Assembly: GCF_000298175.1 (NCBI RefSeq)
Contig: NZ_BAGZ01000009.1
Coordinates: forward strand, 124,001 to 188,000
Length of the DNA: 64,000 bases
Direction: 5' to 3'
Source of the DNA: Austwickia chelonae NBRC 105200
Lineage (GTDB): Bacteria > Actinomycetota > Actinomycetes > Actinomycetales > Dermatophilaceae
The position numbers and the translations under genes were made by a program. Numbering within the stretch: the first letter of the stretch is position 1; each line of letters opens with the position of its first letter. Below, in pieces: positions 18,636 to 26,726 of the stretch. The notes beneath the pieces are model-generated. The model searched no databases. It was not told where the DNA came from and saw only the letters and a list, made by a program, of their open reading frames with translations.

Positions 18636-19665
18636 CCGGCATATTTCCGAGGCGCTTTCCCGTCCTGCGTTGATCGATCTGGGCGAGGAGAGTTTCCTGG
18701 TGCGTTTCGAGTCGATGAAGGTGGCGTCGGCGGGGTGGGCGGTCGAGGATCTCCTGGCGCGTGGGGTGATCGACGAGGGGTCGACGTTGATCGACAGTTC
18801 CAGCGGTATCTACGCCTATGCGTTGGCCCTGGCCTGTCACCGTTTCGGTCTGGGTTGTCATATCGTCGCCTCGGCGGCGGCGGATTCGTCGCTGTTGGCG
18901 CAGTTGGAGCTCTTGGGTGCGACCTGTGAGCAGATGCCTTCCGGGGACGATCTGGCTCTGGACCAGAATCTGCGGGTCGCCCGGGTGCACGAGTACATCC
19001 GTACTCATCCGGGCACTCACTGGATGCAGCAGTATCACGATCACATCCATTACGAGGGCTACCGGCAGATGGTGGCCCGGCACTTCGCGGAGAACGGCTG
19101 GTCGCGGGTGCGTCTGGTGAGCGCGGTCGGTTCGGGTGCCTCGTCGGCCGGGTTGGCGCGTGGGTTGCGTGATCTGGGCGTGCGGGTGCAGGTGCACGGG
19201 GTGCAGCCGTTCGGGTCGGTTTCCTTCGGTAGTGAGGAGGTCGCCGATCCGGACATGATGATCGCCGGGATCGGTAGTGCGATCGACTTCGCGAATATCG
19301 ACGACGACCTGTTCGACACGATCGACTGGGTGTCCTTCGCGGTGGCTTGTTCCGGGTCGCACGAGTTGATGCGGCGGCATGCGATCTTCGCGGGTCTCTC
19401 CACGGGGGCGGCGTTCATGACGGCGGGTTCGTTGGGCCGGTCGGAGGGGGTGACCACTCTGGTCGTCGCCCCGGATACGGGGCATCGGTACACCCAGCGG
19501 GTGTTCGCCAGGCCTGCGGCGCCGGTGTCCGACTGGTCGCCGCGGATGATCGGGCACCGGCACGAGTTGACCTTGCCGTGGTGTCGTCGGCTGCGGCCGG
19601 TGGACGGGTGGGCCGCTCATCGGCGGGTGGCCCGGGAGCAGCTGAATCTGGCTCCGGCCGGGTGA
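18625..19665 (+). CDS. Fold-type II PLP enzyme (cysteine synthase/SbnA-like)
   Basis: 346 residues. Likely catalyses beta-replacement or elimination on an O-activated amino acid. The Schiff-base lysine is probably K32 in ESMKVASAG, in place of the usual NPTGSxKDR loop, which is shortened here. The carboxylate loop IDSSSGIYAYALA replaces SSGNTGxALA. The phosphate-binding loop is VGSGASSAG, and the C-terminal PDTGHRYTQ matches the PDSGERY end of cysteine synthases. The departures at the first two loops suggest a substrate other than O-acetylserine. Overlap with the threonine kinase gene makes O-phosphothreonine the natural guess. The N-terminus (MHVDRHISEALSRPALIDL) is short. Confidence 0.78.
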   Translation: MHVDRHISEALSRPALIDLGEESFLVRFESMKVASAGWAVEDLLARGVIDEGSTLIDSSSGIYAYALALACHRFGLGCHIVASAAADSSLLAQLELLGATCEQMPSGDDLALDQNLRVARVHEYIRTHPGTHWMQQYHDHIHYEGYRQMVARHFAENGWSRVRLVSAVGSGASSAGLARGLRDLGVRVQVHGVQPFGSVSFGSEEVADPDMMIAGIGSAIDFANIDDDLFDTIDWVSFAVACSGSHELMRRHAIFAGLSTGAAFMTAGSLGRSEGVTTLVVAPDTGHRYTQRVFARPAAPVSDWSPRMIGHRHELTLPWCRRLRPVDGWAAHRRVAREQLNLAPAG

Positions 19666-19686
19666 GAGCGGGCTTCTTCCGTCGCT

Positions 19687-19751
19687 GAGGGCCTGTTCTG
19701 GTCACTGGAAGCCGCAAATGTTGAAGCTTCCAGTGACCAGAACAGGCCCTC
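19687..19751. terminator. Exceptionally long perfect hairpin terminator
   Basis: Left arm 19687-19712 and right arm 19726-19751 are perfect 26-bp complements around a 13-nt loop. It begins 21 bp after the PLP-enzyme stop and lies between convergent genes. Confidence 0.85.
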
Positions 19752-19836
19752 GGTCCGTCTTGTGGTGCATTCCCGGGGTACGTCCAGGCGCCGTCGACGG
19801 AGCGAGGGCGTCCGGCATGTCGGCGACCTGACAGGT

Positions 19837-19882
19837 GAAGGCCCGCCTCTCGTCCCGTGCAGGAAAGAAGAGGCGGGCCTTC
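19837..19882 (-). terminator. Hairpin terminator after the riboswitch-controlled MFS gene
   Basis: 14-bp arms GAAGGCCCGCCTCT / AGAGGCGGGCCTTC with an 18-nt loop, 16 bp beyond the MFS stop. Confidence 0.8.
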
Positions 19883-19898
19883 CGGCAGCCGGCAGCCG

Positions 19899-21281
19899 TC
19901 AGCCGACGGGTTGTTTGACCTTCGGTGAAGAGAACTCGCGGCTGCTGGGTTCCAGCATCACCGCCACCGGGGCGATCAGGCAGGCCGCCGCACAGAACAG
20001 GAGCACCGGCTGGCTGCCCCAGTGTTCGATGGCCGGGGCCAGCGCCGCCAGTCCCAAGGGGGAAAGTCCGTAGGAGACCAGGAAGTCCAGTGAGGACACC
20101 CGCGCCACCTTGCCCGGAGGCACTTCCCGCTGGACGGCGGTGAACCACGGCACGTTGAAGATCTCGATGCAGAAGCCCGCGACGACATAGCTCGCCACGA
20201 TCAGCAGGGGGGACGGCGACAGGGCCAAGGACAGGGGCACCAGCGAGTAGGCGGCGAGGCTGCCCATGGCCCACCAGCCGGCGTTGCGGGGTTTCCACCG
20301 GGCGATGAGCAGTGCGCCGACGAGGGCACCGGCGGTATAGGCGGTCACCCCGGCGGCCAACACTGTGGAGCCGTCGAAGCGGTCCCGGCTGATCAGCGGG
20401 AGAGCGACATTGGTCGAGGAGTACCCGAGCATGATGACCACCGAGAGCGCGCCGAGTCCGCAGGTGAACCATCGGTGTCGGAGTGCTTCTTCGGCGCCTT
20501 CCTTGATGTCGTGGCCGAAGATCGCCAAGGGGGAGCCGGTCCGACGGGACGCAGGTTCCGGGGTGGCCGTGGCCTTCTTCTCCTCGGATTCGGCCTGGCC
20601 CGAAGTTTCGCTCCCGGCCGCGGGCACGACCGCAGGAACGGCCTCGACGGAGACGGTCTTCTTCGTCGAGGCGGGCAGGACAGCGGCGAGCAGCCAGAGC
20701 AGGCCGCTGAGGTGGACGAGCACCACGTCGGAGATGACCTGAGAGGCCAGTGCGGCCGCGGCGGGCCCCACGAGGACGGCGACCCGCACGGAGATGGTCA
20801 TGGCGGCATTGGCGCGTTGGCGGGCGTCGGGGTGGACCTCGTCCTGCACCATCGCCTGGTAGGCAGGACGTCCTGCGCCTTGTCCGACGCCGACGAACAG
20901 GGCGGCGATGACGCCGATCCACCCGGCGTCGGGCAGGCTCAACCCGAGGACGGCGGTGCTCACGGCGGCCAGGATCCCGGCGACCCGGACGACGGTGCAA
21001 CGGTCACCCCGGTCGGCGAGGACCCCGCCGAAGGGGACACCGATGATGAAGCCGAGGGTGCGTGCGCCGAGCAGCACGCCGAGTACGGCTGCGCTCCAGG
21101 ACTGGTTCGCGACGCCGAGTCCGAGGACGAAGGGCAGCGCCCAGGTGGTGATGCCTGCGCTGGTGGACGAGGCCCAGAGCCGGAAGAACCGGCCTCCGAG
21201 TGCGGGTGGGGCAGGGGTCGTCAAGGTTGTCGTCTCCTCTCGGGAGGCCCCGCTCCTCCGACCTGTGCGCGAGGCCGCCAT
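19899..21281 (-). CDS. MFS transporter (EntS/MFS_3-like) under cobalamin riboswitch
   Basis: 460 residues with about 12 membrane segments and a long charged central loop (about 205-250). Motif A-like GVPFGGVLADRGDR follows helix 2. The closest general type is the EntS/MFS_3 exporter group. ATG 21281 has AGGA 6 nt upstream, partly held in a small hairpin (21289-21308) that could let the upstream riboswitch control translation; a TTG at 21224 with GAGGAG 9 nt upstream is a real alternative and would make the product 19 residues shorter. It converges on the kinase/PLP pair across two terminators. A B12-related compound or pathway by-product is a possible substrate (inference). Confidence 0.85.
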   Translation of the reverse strand: MAASRTGRRSGASREETTTLTTPAPPALGGRFFRLWASSTSAGITTWALPFVLGLGVANQSWSAAVLGVLLGARTLGFIIGVPFGGVLADRGDRCTVVRVAGILAAVSTAVLGLSLPDAGWIGVIAALFVGVGQGAGRPAYQAMVQDEVHPDARQRANAAMTISVRVAVLVGPAAAALASQVISDVVLVHLSGLLWLLAAVLPASTKKTVSVEAVPAVVPAAGSETSGQAESEEKKATATPEPASRRTGSPLAIFGHDIKEGAEEALRHRWFTCGLGALSVVIMLGYSSTNVALPLISRDRFDGSTVLAAGVTAYTAGALVGALLIARWKPRNAGWWAMGSLAAYSLVPLSLALSPSPLLIVASYVVAGFCIEIFNVPWFTAVQREVPPGKVARVSSLDFLVSYGLSPLGLAALAPAIEHWGSQPVLLFCAAACLIAPVAVMLEPSSREFSSPKVKQPVG

Positions 21282-21288
21282 GGCATTC

Positions 21289-21425
21289 CTGCGGTGGTGA
21301 TGCCGCAGCCTGCCGTCAGGTGTTCGGCCTTTTCCCCGAATGTGCAGGGTTTACCGTTGCGCGCCAGGGCCGGATTCTCACCGGCTTATCCTGCTTTTCT
21401 CCGCTGGGAAGAAATGATCGACAGT
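21289..21425 (-). promoter_or_regulatory. Cobalamin riboswitch (short, Cbl-II-like) upstream of MFS gene
   Basis: Read on the minus strand, the leader contains AAGCCGGTGAGAATCCGGC (21370-21388), the conserved P3 hairpin of B12 riboswitches, then GCGCGCAACGGTAA in place of the core CCGCNACTGTNA, and finally AAGGCCGAACACCTGACGGC, a B12-box-like segment. A 6-bp hairpin (21289-21308) follows and touches the AGGA of the first start codon. The order and spacing fit the cobalamin family; the second core differs at a few bases, so ligand binding should be tested rather than assumed. Confidence 0.78.
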
Positions 21426-21431
21426 GCTGTC

Positions 21432-21460
21432 ATGTTACCTATTTTTCATTGTCAGGTCAG
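21432..21460 (-). promoter_or_regulatory. Promoter of the riboswitch transcript
   Basis: Minus strand -35 CTGACC (21455-21460), exact 17-bp spacer, -10 TAACAT (21432-21437). Transcription would begin near 21425, just ahead of the riboswitch. Confidence 0.55.
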
Positions 21461-21535
21461 GAGCGACCCGCTGAAAAATCTTCCGGCACCCGGCACTCGC
21501 CGTCGACCAAGCATAAAAAGGTCATTTCGGGATAT

Positions 21536-22891
21536 TCAGACAGAAAAAGAATGTGGCGCCATGAATGCGGCCAGCAATGAGACATAATCGGTGATATCTG
21601 CGGCTCCCACGAGTTCGCGGGCAGAATGCATCGACAACATGGGGGTGCCGACGTCGACGGTGACGGCGCCGGTCAACGACGCGCTGACCGGTCCGATCGT
21701 CGACCCACAGGGCATGTCCTTGCGGCTGATGAAACTCTGCAACCGCACCTCGGCCTGCTCGGCGGCCAACCTCAGACAGGCGACTCCGGCGGCGTCGGTG
21801 GCATAGCGCCCTCTGGCGTTGATCTTCACCGCAGGGCCTTGTCCCACCCACAGTTGATGTTGCGGTTCGCTGCGGTCGGCGTAATTGGGGTGGACGGCGT
21901 GGGCCATGTCGGCCGAGCAGATCACGCTGCCCGACAGGGCGCGCAGGAAATCCTGCCGGTCACCGCCCAGGGTGAGGGTGATCCGTTCGAGCAGCGCGGG
22001 CAGGAACTGGCTGTCGCCGCCACGGTTGGTGACCGAGCCGATCTCCTCGTGGTCGAAGAGGACGAGGACCGGGACGTAGGGGCGTCCCGCGGTGGCACCG
22101 GTCCGGCCGGCGGCGATCCGTTCGACGGTGTCGATCAACGCCCGGGTCCCGGCGTAACAGCTGCCGAGGTTGTCGATCCGGGGCGCGGCGATCAGGTCGC
22201 CGGTGCGGCCGATCCGACGGGAGGGGGTCAGGTCGTGGGTCATCACATCCCAGCCGAGGAGGTCGTCCGCCTCGACCTGCGCCTGTTCAGCGAGCCACTG
22301 GTGGAAGGACGGCGCCTCACCGGTGGCCCCCCACACCGGGGTCAGGTGGTACTGGGGGTTGAGCACGAGCCCGTCACTGGTGGCTCCACGGTCGAGATGG
22401 ATCGCCAGTTGGGGCACGCGCAGCATGGGTTCGTCGGTGCGCCAGAGCAGGTCGCGCACTCCCCGGTCGGTGGTGGTGTCCCGGACGAGCAGACGGCCGG
22501 ACAGCCCGAGGTCACGGTCGAGCCAGGAGTTGAGCAGCGGGCCGCCGTAGACCTCCACGCCCAGTTGGTCCCAGCCCAGACGGGACAGGTCCGGGCGCGG
22601 GGCGATCCGGAGGTTCGGTGAGTCCGTGTGGCCACCGACGACACGGAAGGGGACATGCCCTTGTGTGCCGTCGGCGGCGTCCAGGTGCGCGGTGCTCCAG
22701 GCGATCAGGCTTCCTTCGCGGACGGCCAGGTAGTTCCCGGGGGCGTCCGGCCAGCGTCCGCTTTCGTCGAGGGCGACGAATCCGGCGTCGACGAGCAGGG
22801 AACGCACCGTGTCGACGGCATGGAAGGGCGAGGGGCTCGCATCGATGAACCGGCACAGTCCGGCGGATTCGGTGTCGACGGTGAATTCCAT
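21536..22891 (-). CDS. apeB: M18-family metalloaminopeptidase
   Basis: 451 residues, usual length for M18 (aspartyl aminopeptidase-like) enzymes, which are cytosolic, dinuclear-zinc and dodecameric. Metal ligands are visible in GGHTDSPN (about residue 88), RIDNLGS (about 240), FDHEEIGS (about 280, with the catalytic Glu pair), SADMAHAVHPN and the C-terminal MLSMHSARE. It cleaves N-terminal residues from peptides. It lies 52 bp downstream of a secreted serine protease gene on the same strand, so extracellular digestion and intracellular trimming of peptides may be linked. ATG 22891 is the first codon of the conserved fold. Confidence 0.94.
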   Translation of the reverse strand: MEFTVDTESAGLCRFIDASPSPFHAVDTVRSLLVDAGFVALDESGRWPDAPGNYLAVREGSLIAWSTAHLDAADGTQGHVPFRVVGGHTDSPNLRIAPRPDLSRLGWDQLGVEVYGGPLLNSWLDRDLGLSGRLLVRDTTTDRGVRDLLWRTDEPMLRVPQLAIHLDRGATSDGLVLNPQYHLTPVWGATGEAPSFHQWLAEQAQVEADDLLGWDVMTHDLTPSRRIGRTGDLIAAPRIDNLGSCYAGTRALIDTVERIAAGRTGATAGRPYVPVLVLFDHEEIGSVTNRGGDSQFLPALLERITLTLGGDRQDFLRALSGSVICSADMAHAVHPNYADRSEPQHQLWVGQGPAVKINARGRYATDAAGVACLRLAAEQAEVRLQSFISRKDMPCGSTIGPVSASLTGAVTVDVGTPMLSMHSARELVGAADITDYVSLLAAFMAPHSFSV

Positions 22892-22943
22892 GAGTTCACT
22901 CTAGACAGAGGCGCTCTGCCCGATTCGGTGGCGAGGCCGCCTT

Positions 22944-24200
22944 TCAGGGCACGTAATCGATATTCAGTCCGCCGTTCCAGGCGCTGTTGACGATCGCAGC
23001 CGGGGTGAAGAGGCATTCGTCGCTGCCGTCGTCGCCGGTGCCGACCCCGTGATGGATGCCGACGGCGTAGCCGCCGCTGCCGTTGGCGACCGGGGTCCAC
23101 ACGGGGCCGCCGCTGTCGCCGCCGTTGCTGAAGCAGGGGCTGTAGGCGGCCATGTTGTCGTAGTACTCGGTGTTGGAATAGCGCACCCGCATCCCGGTGC
23201 GGACGACGGTGTCGGCCCAGTTCTCACTGGCCCGGCCGTAACGGTTCACGGTCTGGCCGACCCAGGGCCAGCGCACGCCGCGCACGGTGAGATAGGAGCC
23301 GCGTTCGTAGACGAACCACGGGGCGGTGGATCGCCCGAGGACCGTGTGATATTGCAGGTCACCGACGTGATCGCGTCCGCCCCATCCCTGGGAGAGCCAG
23401 GGGTAGGTGCCATAGCGCAGCCAGTCGCTGCAGTGTCCTGCCGTGAGCAGTCCTTTGCCGCCGCTGGTGGGGCTGACCACGAAGGCTGCGGTACAGGCTG
23501 CGACGGAGGGCGCATTGTAGGCCTGCAGGTCGGCGCCGCCGATGACCTCGACGTTCTTGCGGAGCCGGAAGTTCGGGTCGGTGACGGTGTGCACCGTGGG
23601 CAGGTCGGTGGCCGCGCTCCCGGCTGTGCGGCGCCAGGAGTTCAGGATGTGTTCGGTGGGGGCGGCTGACCTGACGCGGATCTCCTGGGTGTCGGAGTCG
23701 GCGCCGACGGTGAAGGTCTGCACGCCGTGTCGGGTCAGGGTCGCCGCGATGGAGTCCTGCCGGCGGGACAGCTCTTTCTCGGAGAATCTCCGATCGAAGG
23801 AGATCTTGATTCCGGCATGTTTTCCGATATCGGAAATCGTTTTCTTCGAGGCCGGGTCGAGGGTCTTCTTGAAAGCGATGGAGCCCGTTTCGCCCCCCTC
23901 CCCCTGTCGGGCGTCGGCGAAAAATTCTGGATAGTTTTTCCTCAGGTTCTCCACCTGGGCGGAGAATCGACCTTCTGCGGTGATACGTTGCGCCGCATCA
24001 GCCCGGTCACTTCCTTGTCTCTCGGCCAGGGCCTCGACAGTACGAGCCAGCGCCCGCGCCCCCGACCCGCTCTCTCCAGCACTCGTCACAACCTCTGTGG
24101 CCTGGGATTCTTTGGCCTGGCTCAGGGAAGGGGCACTGACGGCCAGGCTGCCGACGAGTAGGGGGACACCCACCATCACGAGGCGATGGCGAACGTTCAT
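22944..24200 (-). CDS. Secreted trypsin/streptogrisin-like serine protease (S1) with propeptide
   Basis: 418 residues from ATG 24200 (GGAGA 6 nt upstream). Signal peptide about 1-29 (ends SLSQA-K), a propeptide of roughly 150 residues, then the chymotrypsin-fold domain from about residue 230. The histidine is in LLTAGHCSDW, the nucleophile in GGDSGGPVW, and cysteines C...CSDW and SPCF...DECLF could form the usual disulfides. Substrate-pocket residues cannot be assigned safely. An upstream in-frame extension to 24344 is rejected because the signal peptide must be N-terminal. Extracellular proteolysis is the expected role. Confidence 0.9.
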   Translation of the reverse strand: MNVRHRLVMVGVPLLVGSLAVSAPSLSQAKESQATEVVTSAGESGSGARALARTVEALAERQGSDRADAAQRITAEGRFSAQVENLRKNYPEFFADARQGEGGETGSIAFKKTLDPASKKTISDIGKHAGIKISFDRRFSEKELSRRQDSIAATLTRHGVQTFTVGADSDTQEIRVRSAAPTEHILNSWRRTAGSAATDLPTVHTVTDPNFRLRKNVEVIGGADLQAYNAPSVAACTAAFVVSPTSGGKGLLTAGHCSDWLRYGTYPWLSQGWGGRDHVGDLQYHTVLGRSTAPWFVYERGSYLTVRGVRWPWVGQTVNRYGRASENWADTVVRTGMRVRYSNTEYYDNMAAYSPCFSNGGDSGGPVWTPVANGSGGYAVGIHHGVGTGDDGSDECLFTPAAIVNSAWNGGLNIDYVP

Positions 24201-24642
24201 ATCGGTCTCCTTGCATTTCTCCCCCGACCTGTGATGAAACAATTCACGCTTCTTGTCACCCTCGACGAGGCGGAGATGCCAATGCGCCCTCAGCGCAGAC
24301 CTATCGGTTTCATGAACGTACGACCGACATTTACCGATGAGCATTCCGCCGCATTAAAGGCTAACCAGTGGACGAACGCCTCAGAACACGAAGCGTTGCG
24401 CAATAACGCCCGGTAAGAAGCCCACAGAAAAGCATTCCAGCAAAAGCGAGGAGACGTTCACCAGCCCTTTCCCGAACAAGCGGTCGTACGTCCTGGTGGT
24501 CACGATCACATCGCGACACGCCACCGAAGTGGTCACGGAAGGCTGAACTTTTCCTCACAGATCCGCTATTCGGACCACAAGAACGACCACGGGGGCAGAT
24601 AGTGGCTGGGTTACAGCAGATCAGCTCTCTCGGAGGACCCTT
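24201..24642. other. Divergent intergenic region of about 440 bp
   Basis: Separates the protease and phosphatase starts. No gene, repeat or obvious operator was recognised. GGAGGA at about 24632 serves the phosphatase. Confidence 0.45.
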
Positions 24643-26508
24643 ATGACCTCTGCGCGTTCACGCAGTCTGGTTCTCGCGCTGATGCTTCCGCTCACAGCCC
24701 TGGGGACGACCGTGCCCCTGCACGCCGCCGTGACGGACCAGCGTCTAGACGTCTCACAACAGCCCAGCCAACAGGCACCGCTCCACCCCGGAGCCGCCCA
24801 GCACCCGACCTTCCAGGCCCCCGTCCAGGCCCCCATCCCCCAACAGCCCGTCCAACAGACACCCGCACAACAAACGCCGGTCCGCCCCGCGCCGCCGCAG
24901 GCCCCCGGCCAGGCCCCGGTCCGCCCCGGCAACGGCATCACCGCACCGGTCTCCCAGGTGCGCGGCACCCAAGAAGGACGGCACACCCCCGCACCGGCCG
25001 CCGAGGGCTCCCTCGGCCCGCAGCAACGCTTCACCCTCCCCGCGGACGGCTCCGCCGGGAAACAACCGCGCGGCGAGACACTGCCGAATGCGGACGTCAC
25101 CAAAAAGACGATCCGCGCCTACTACGGCGCCACCGACAAGGGCATCTCCGACAAGAAGAACTCGCCCTACATCCAGGAGGTCAAGCAACTCCTGGCGAAA
25201 GAGGCCGCCACCCTGCCCGCCCGCTACAAGCAGGCCGCAGCACAAGGGCACAAACCGGCCATCTTCGTCGACATCGACGACACCCTGCTGTCGACCTACG
25301 ACCTGGTCGACGCCGGCACCGGATTCCACTACGACCCCAAGACCTGGGACAAAGGCGTGCAGCAGGCCGACATGCCCGCCGTCCCCGGCATGGTCGACTT
25401 CATCGCCCAAGCCCGCAAAGCCGGGTTCACGGTGATCGGACTGACCGGGCGCACCGACGGTCAGAAAGCCGCCACCCTGACCAACCTGGCCAAGGCCGGC
25501 TACCCCGGATTCACCCGGGACACCCTGTTCACCAAGTGGAAGGGGAACGCCAAACCGGCGTACGTGTCCTGCGCGCAGGCCAAGTGCACCACCGTCGAAT
25601 ACAAGGCCGGCACCCGCAAGCACTTCGAATCGCAGGGCTACCGGGTCGCGCTGTCCATCGGTGACCAGTGGTCCGACCTGCAGGGCGGTTCGGCCGACGC
25701 GCTGATCAAACTGCCGAACCCGACCTACTACCTGCCCTCGGCCGACCTGCCGGGAATGCCGCAACCCAACCTGCGCCCGCGGACGAACTTCGTGATGCGC
25801 CCCGACGGCAGCAGCGGCAAGGTCGTCGGCGGCGAAGCCATCCCGAATATCGACGTCGTCCGCAAGACGATCCGCACCTACTACGGCGCCGACGAGAAGG
25901 GCATCGCGAACCCGACCACCTCGCCGTACCGCACGGAGATGGCCGGGCTCACCGCGCAGTGGACCCAGCAGATCACCCAGGCCTGCTCCAGCGAGAAGGC
26001 CCAGGGTCGGAAACCGGCCGTGGTCCTGGACACCGATGACACCACCCTCATGACCTATGACATGCAGGATGGCGCCATGCGCTTCACCTTCGACCCCAAA
26101 CTGCAGGACAAGTGGGTGAAGCAGGGCCGCTACCCGGCCACGCCGGGCATGCTCGACCTGGTCCGCAAGGTGAAGGCCTCCGGATGCGAGATCCTGGGCG
26201 TCACCGGACGCACCAACGACCAGGCCGCGGCCTCGGTGGCGAACCTGCGCAAGCTGGGCTTCCCCGAGTTCGCTCCGAATGCGTACATGACGAAGTGGAA
26301 CAAGGGCGCGGCCAAGCCCGACTACGTCAAGTGCGCCAAGGACAAGTGCACGACGGTCGAGTTCAAGTCCTCGACCCGGGCCTGGCTGGAGTCGGCCGCA
26401 GGTGGCAACTACCAGATCGTCGCGAACTTCGGCGACCAGTACAGCGACCTGATCGGGGGCCACGGCATGCCGATCAAGCTGCCGAACCCCACGTACTACC
26501 TGCCGTGA
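24643..26508 (+). CDS. Secreted tandem HAD acid phosphatase (class B-like), two catalytic domains
   Basis: 621 residues. Signal peptide about 1-29, a Pro/Gln-rich linker (about 40-100), then two homologous HAD subfamily IIIB domains (about 145-370 and 385-620). Each keeps the catalytic DxDDT: D210/D212 in FVDIDDTLL and D463/D465 in VLDTDDTTL. Each also keeps TGRT, TKW with lysine and a late GDQ-(W/Y)SDL acid. The two halves are similar throughout (VRKTIRTYYGADEKGI versus TKKTIRAYYGATDKGI), so an internal duplication made the gene. It would remove phosphate from nucleotides or other esters outside the cell. ATG has GGAGGA 8 nt upstream. Confidence 0.9.
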   Translation: MTSARSRSLVLALMLPLTALGTTVPLHAAVTDQRLDVSQQPSQQAPLHPGAAQHPTFQAPVQAPIPQQPVQQTPAQQTPVRPAPPQAPGQAPVRPGNGITAPVSQVRGTQEGRHTPAPAAEGSLGPQQRFTLPADGSAGKQPRGETLPNADVTKKTIRAYYGATDKGISDKKNSPYIQEVKQLLAKEAATLPARYKQAAAQGHKPAIFVDIDDTLLSTYDLVDAGTGFHYDPKTWDKGVQQADMPAVPGMVDFIAQARKAGFTVIGLTGRTDGQKAATLTNLAKAGYPGFTRDTLFTKWKGNAKPAYVSCAQAKCTTVEYKAGTRKHFESQGYRVALSIGDQWSDLQGGSADALIKLPNPTYYLPSADLPGMPQPNLRPRTNFVMRPDGSSGKVVGGEAIPNIDVVRKTIRTYYGADEKGIANPTTSPYRTEMAGLTAQWTQQITQACSSEKAQGRKPAVVLDTDDTTLMTYDMQDGAMRFTFDPKLQDKWVKQGRYPATPGMLDLVRKVKASGCEILGVTGRTNDQAAASVANLRKLGFPEFAPNAYMTKWNKGAAKPDYVKCAKDKCTTVEFKSSTRAWLESAAGGNYQIVANFGDQYSDLIGGHGMPIKLPNPTYYLP

Positions 26509-26542
26509 CGATGCGGCTGATGTGATTCGACGCTGATCAGCG

Positions 26543-26577
26543 AAGCGGGTCGAGGGATATCTCCCCTCGGCCCGCTT
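26543..26577 (+). terminator. Hairpin terminator after tandem phosphatase
   Basis: Arms AAGCGGG-CGAGGG / CCCTCG-CCCGCTT with one mismatch and TTTC after the stem, 34 bp past the stop. Confidence 0.75.
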
Positions 26578-26726
26578 TCGCGTCCTCCCCTGCACTGCAA
26601 GGAGTTTCCCGTACGCTCTCTGTGGGGGACAGAGCCTCCACGCTGCCCCCGCCCGTGCACCGTCGCCATTTTCCGGGCGGCCCGGTCGACACCGGCCCGG
26701 CCGCAAGGGCAGGAGGTCGATCGTCC

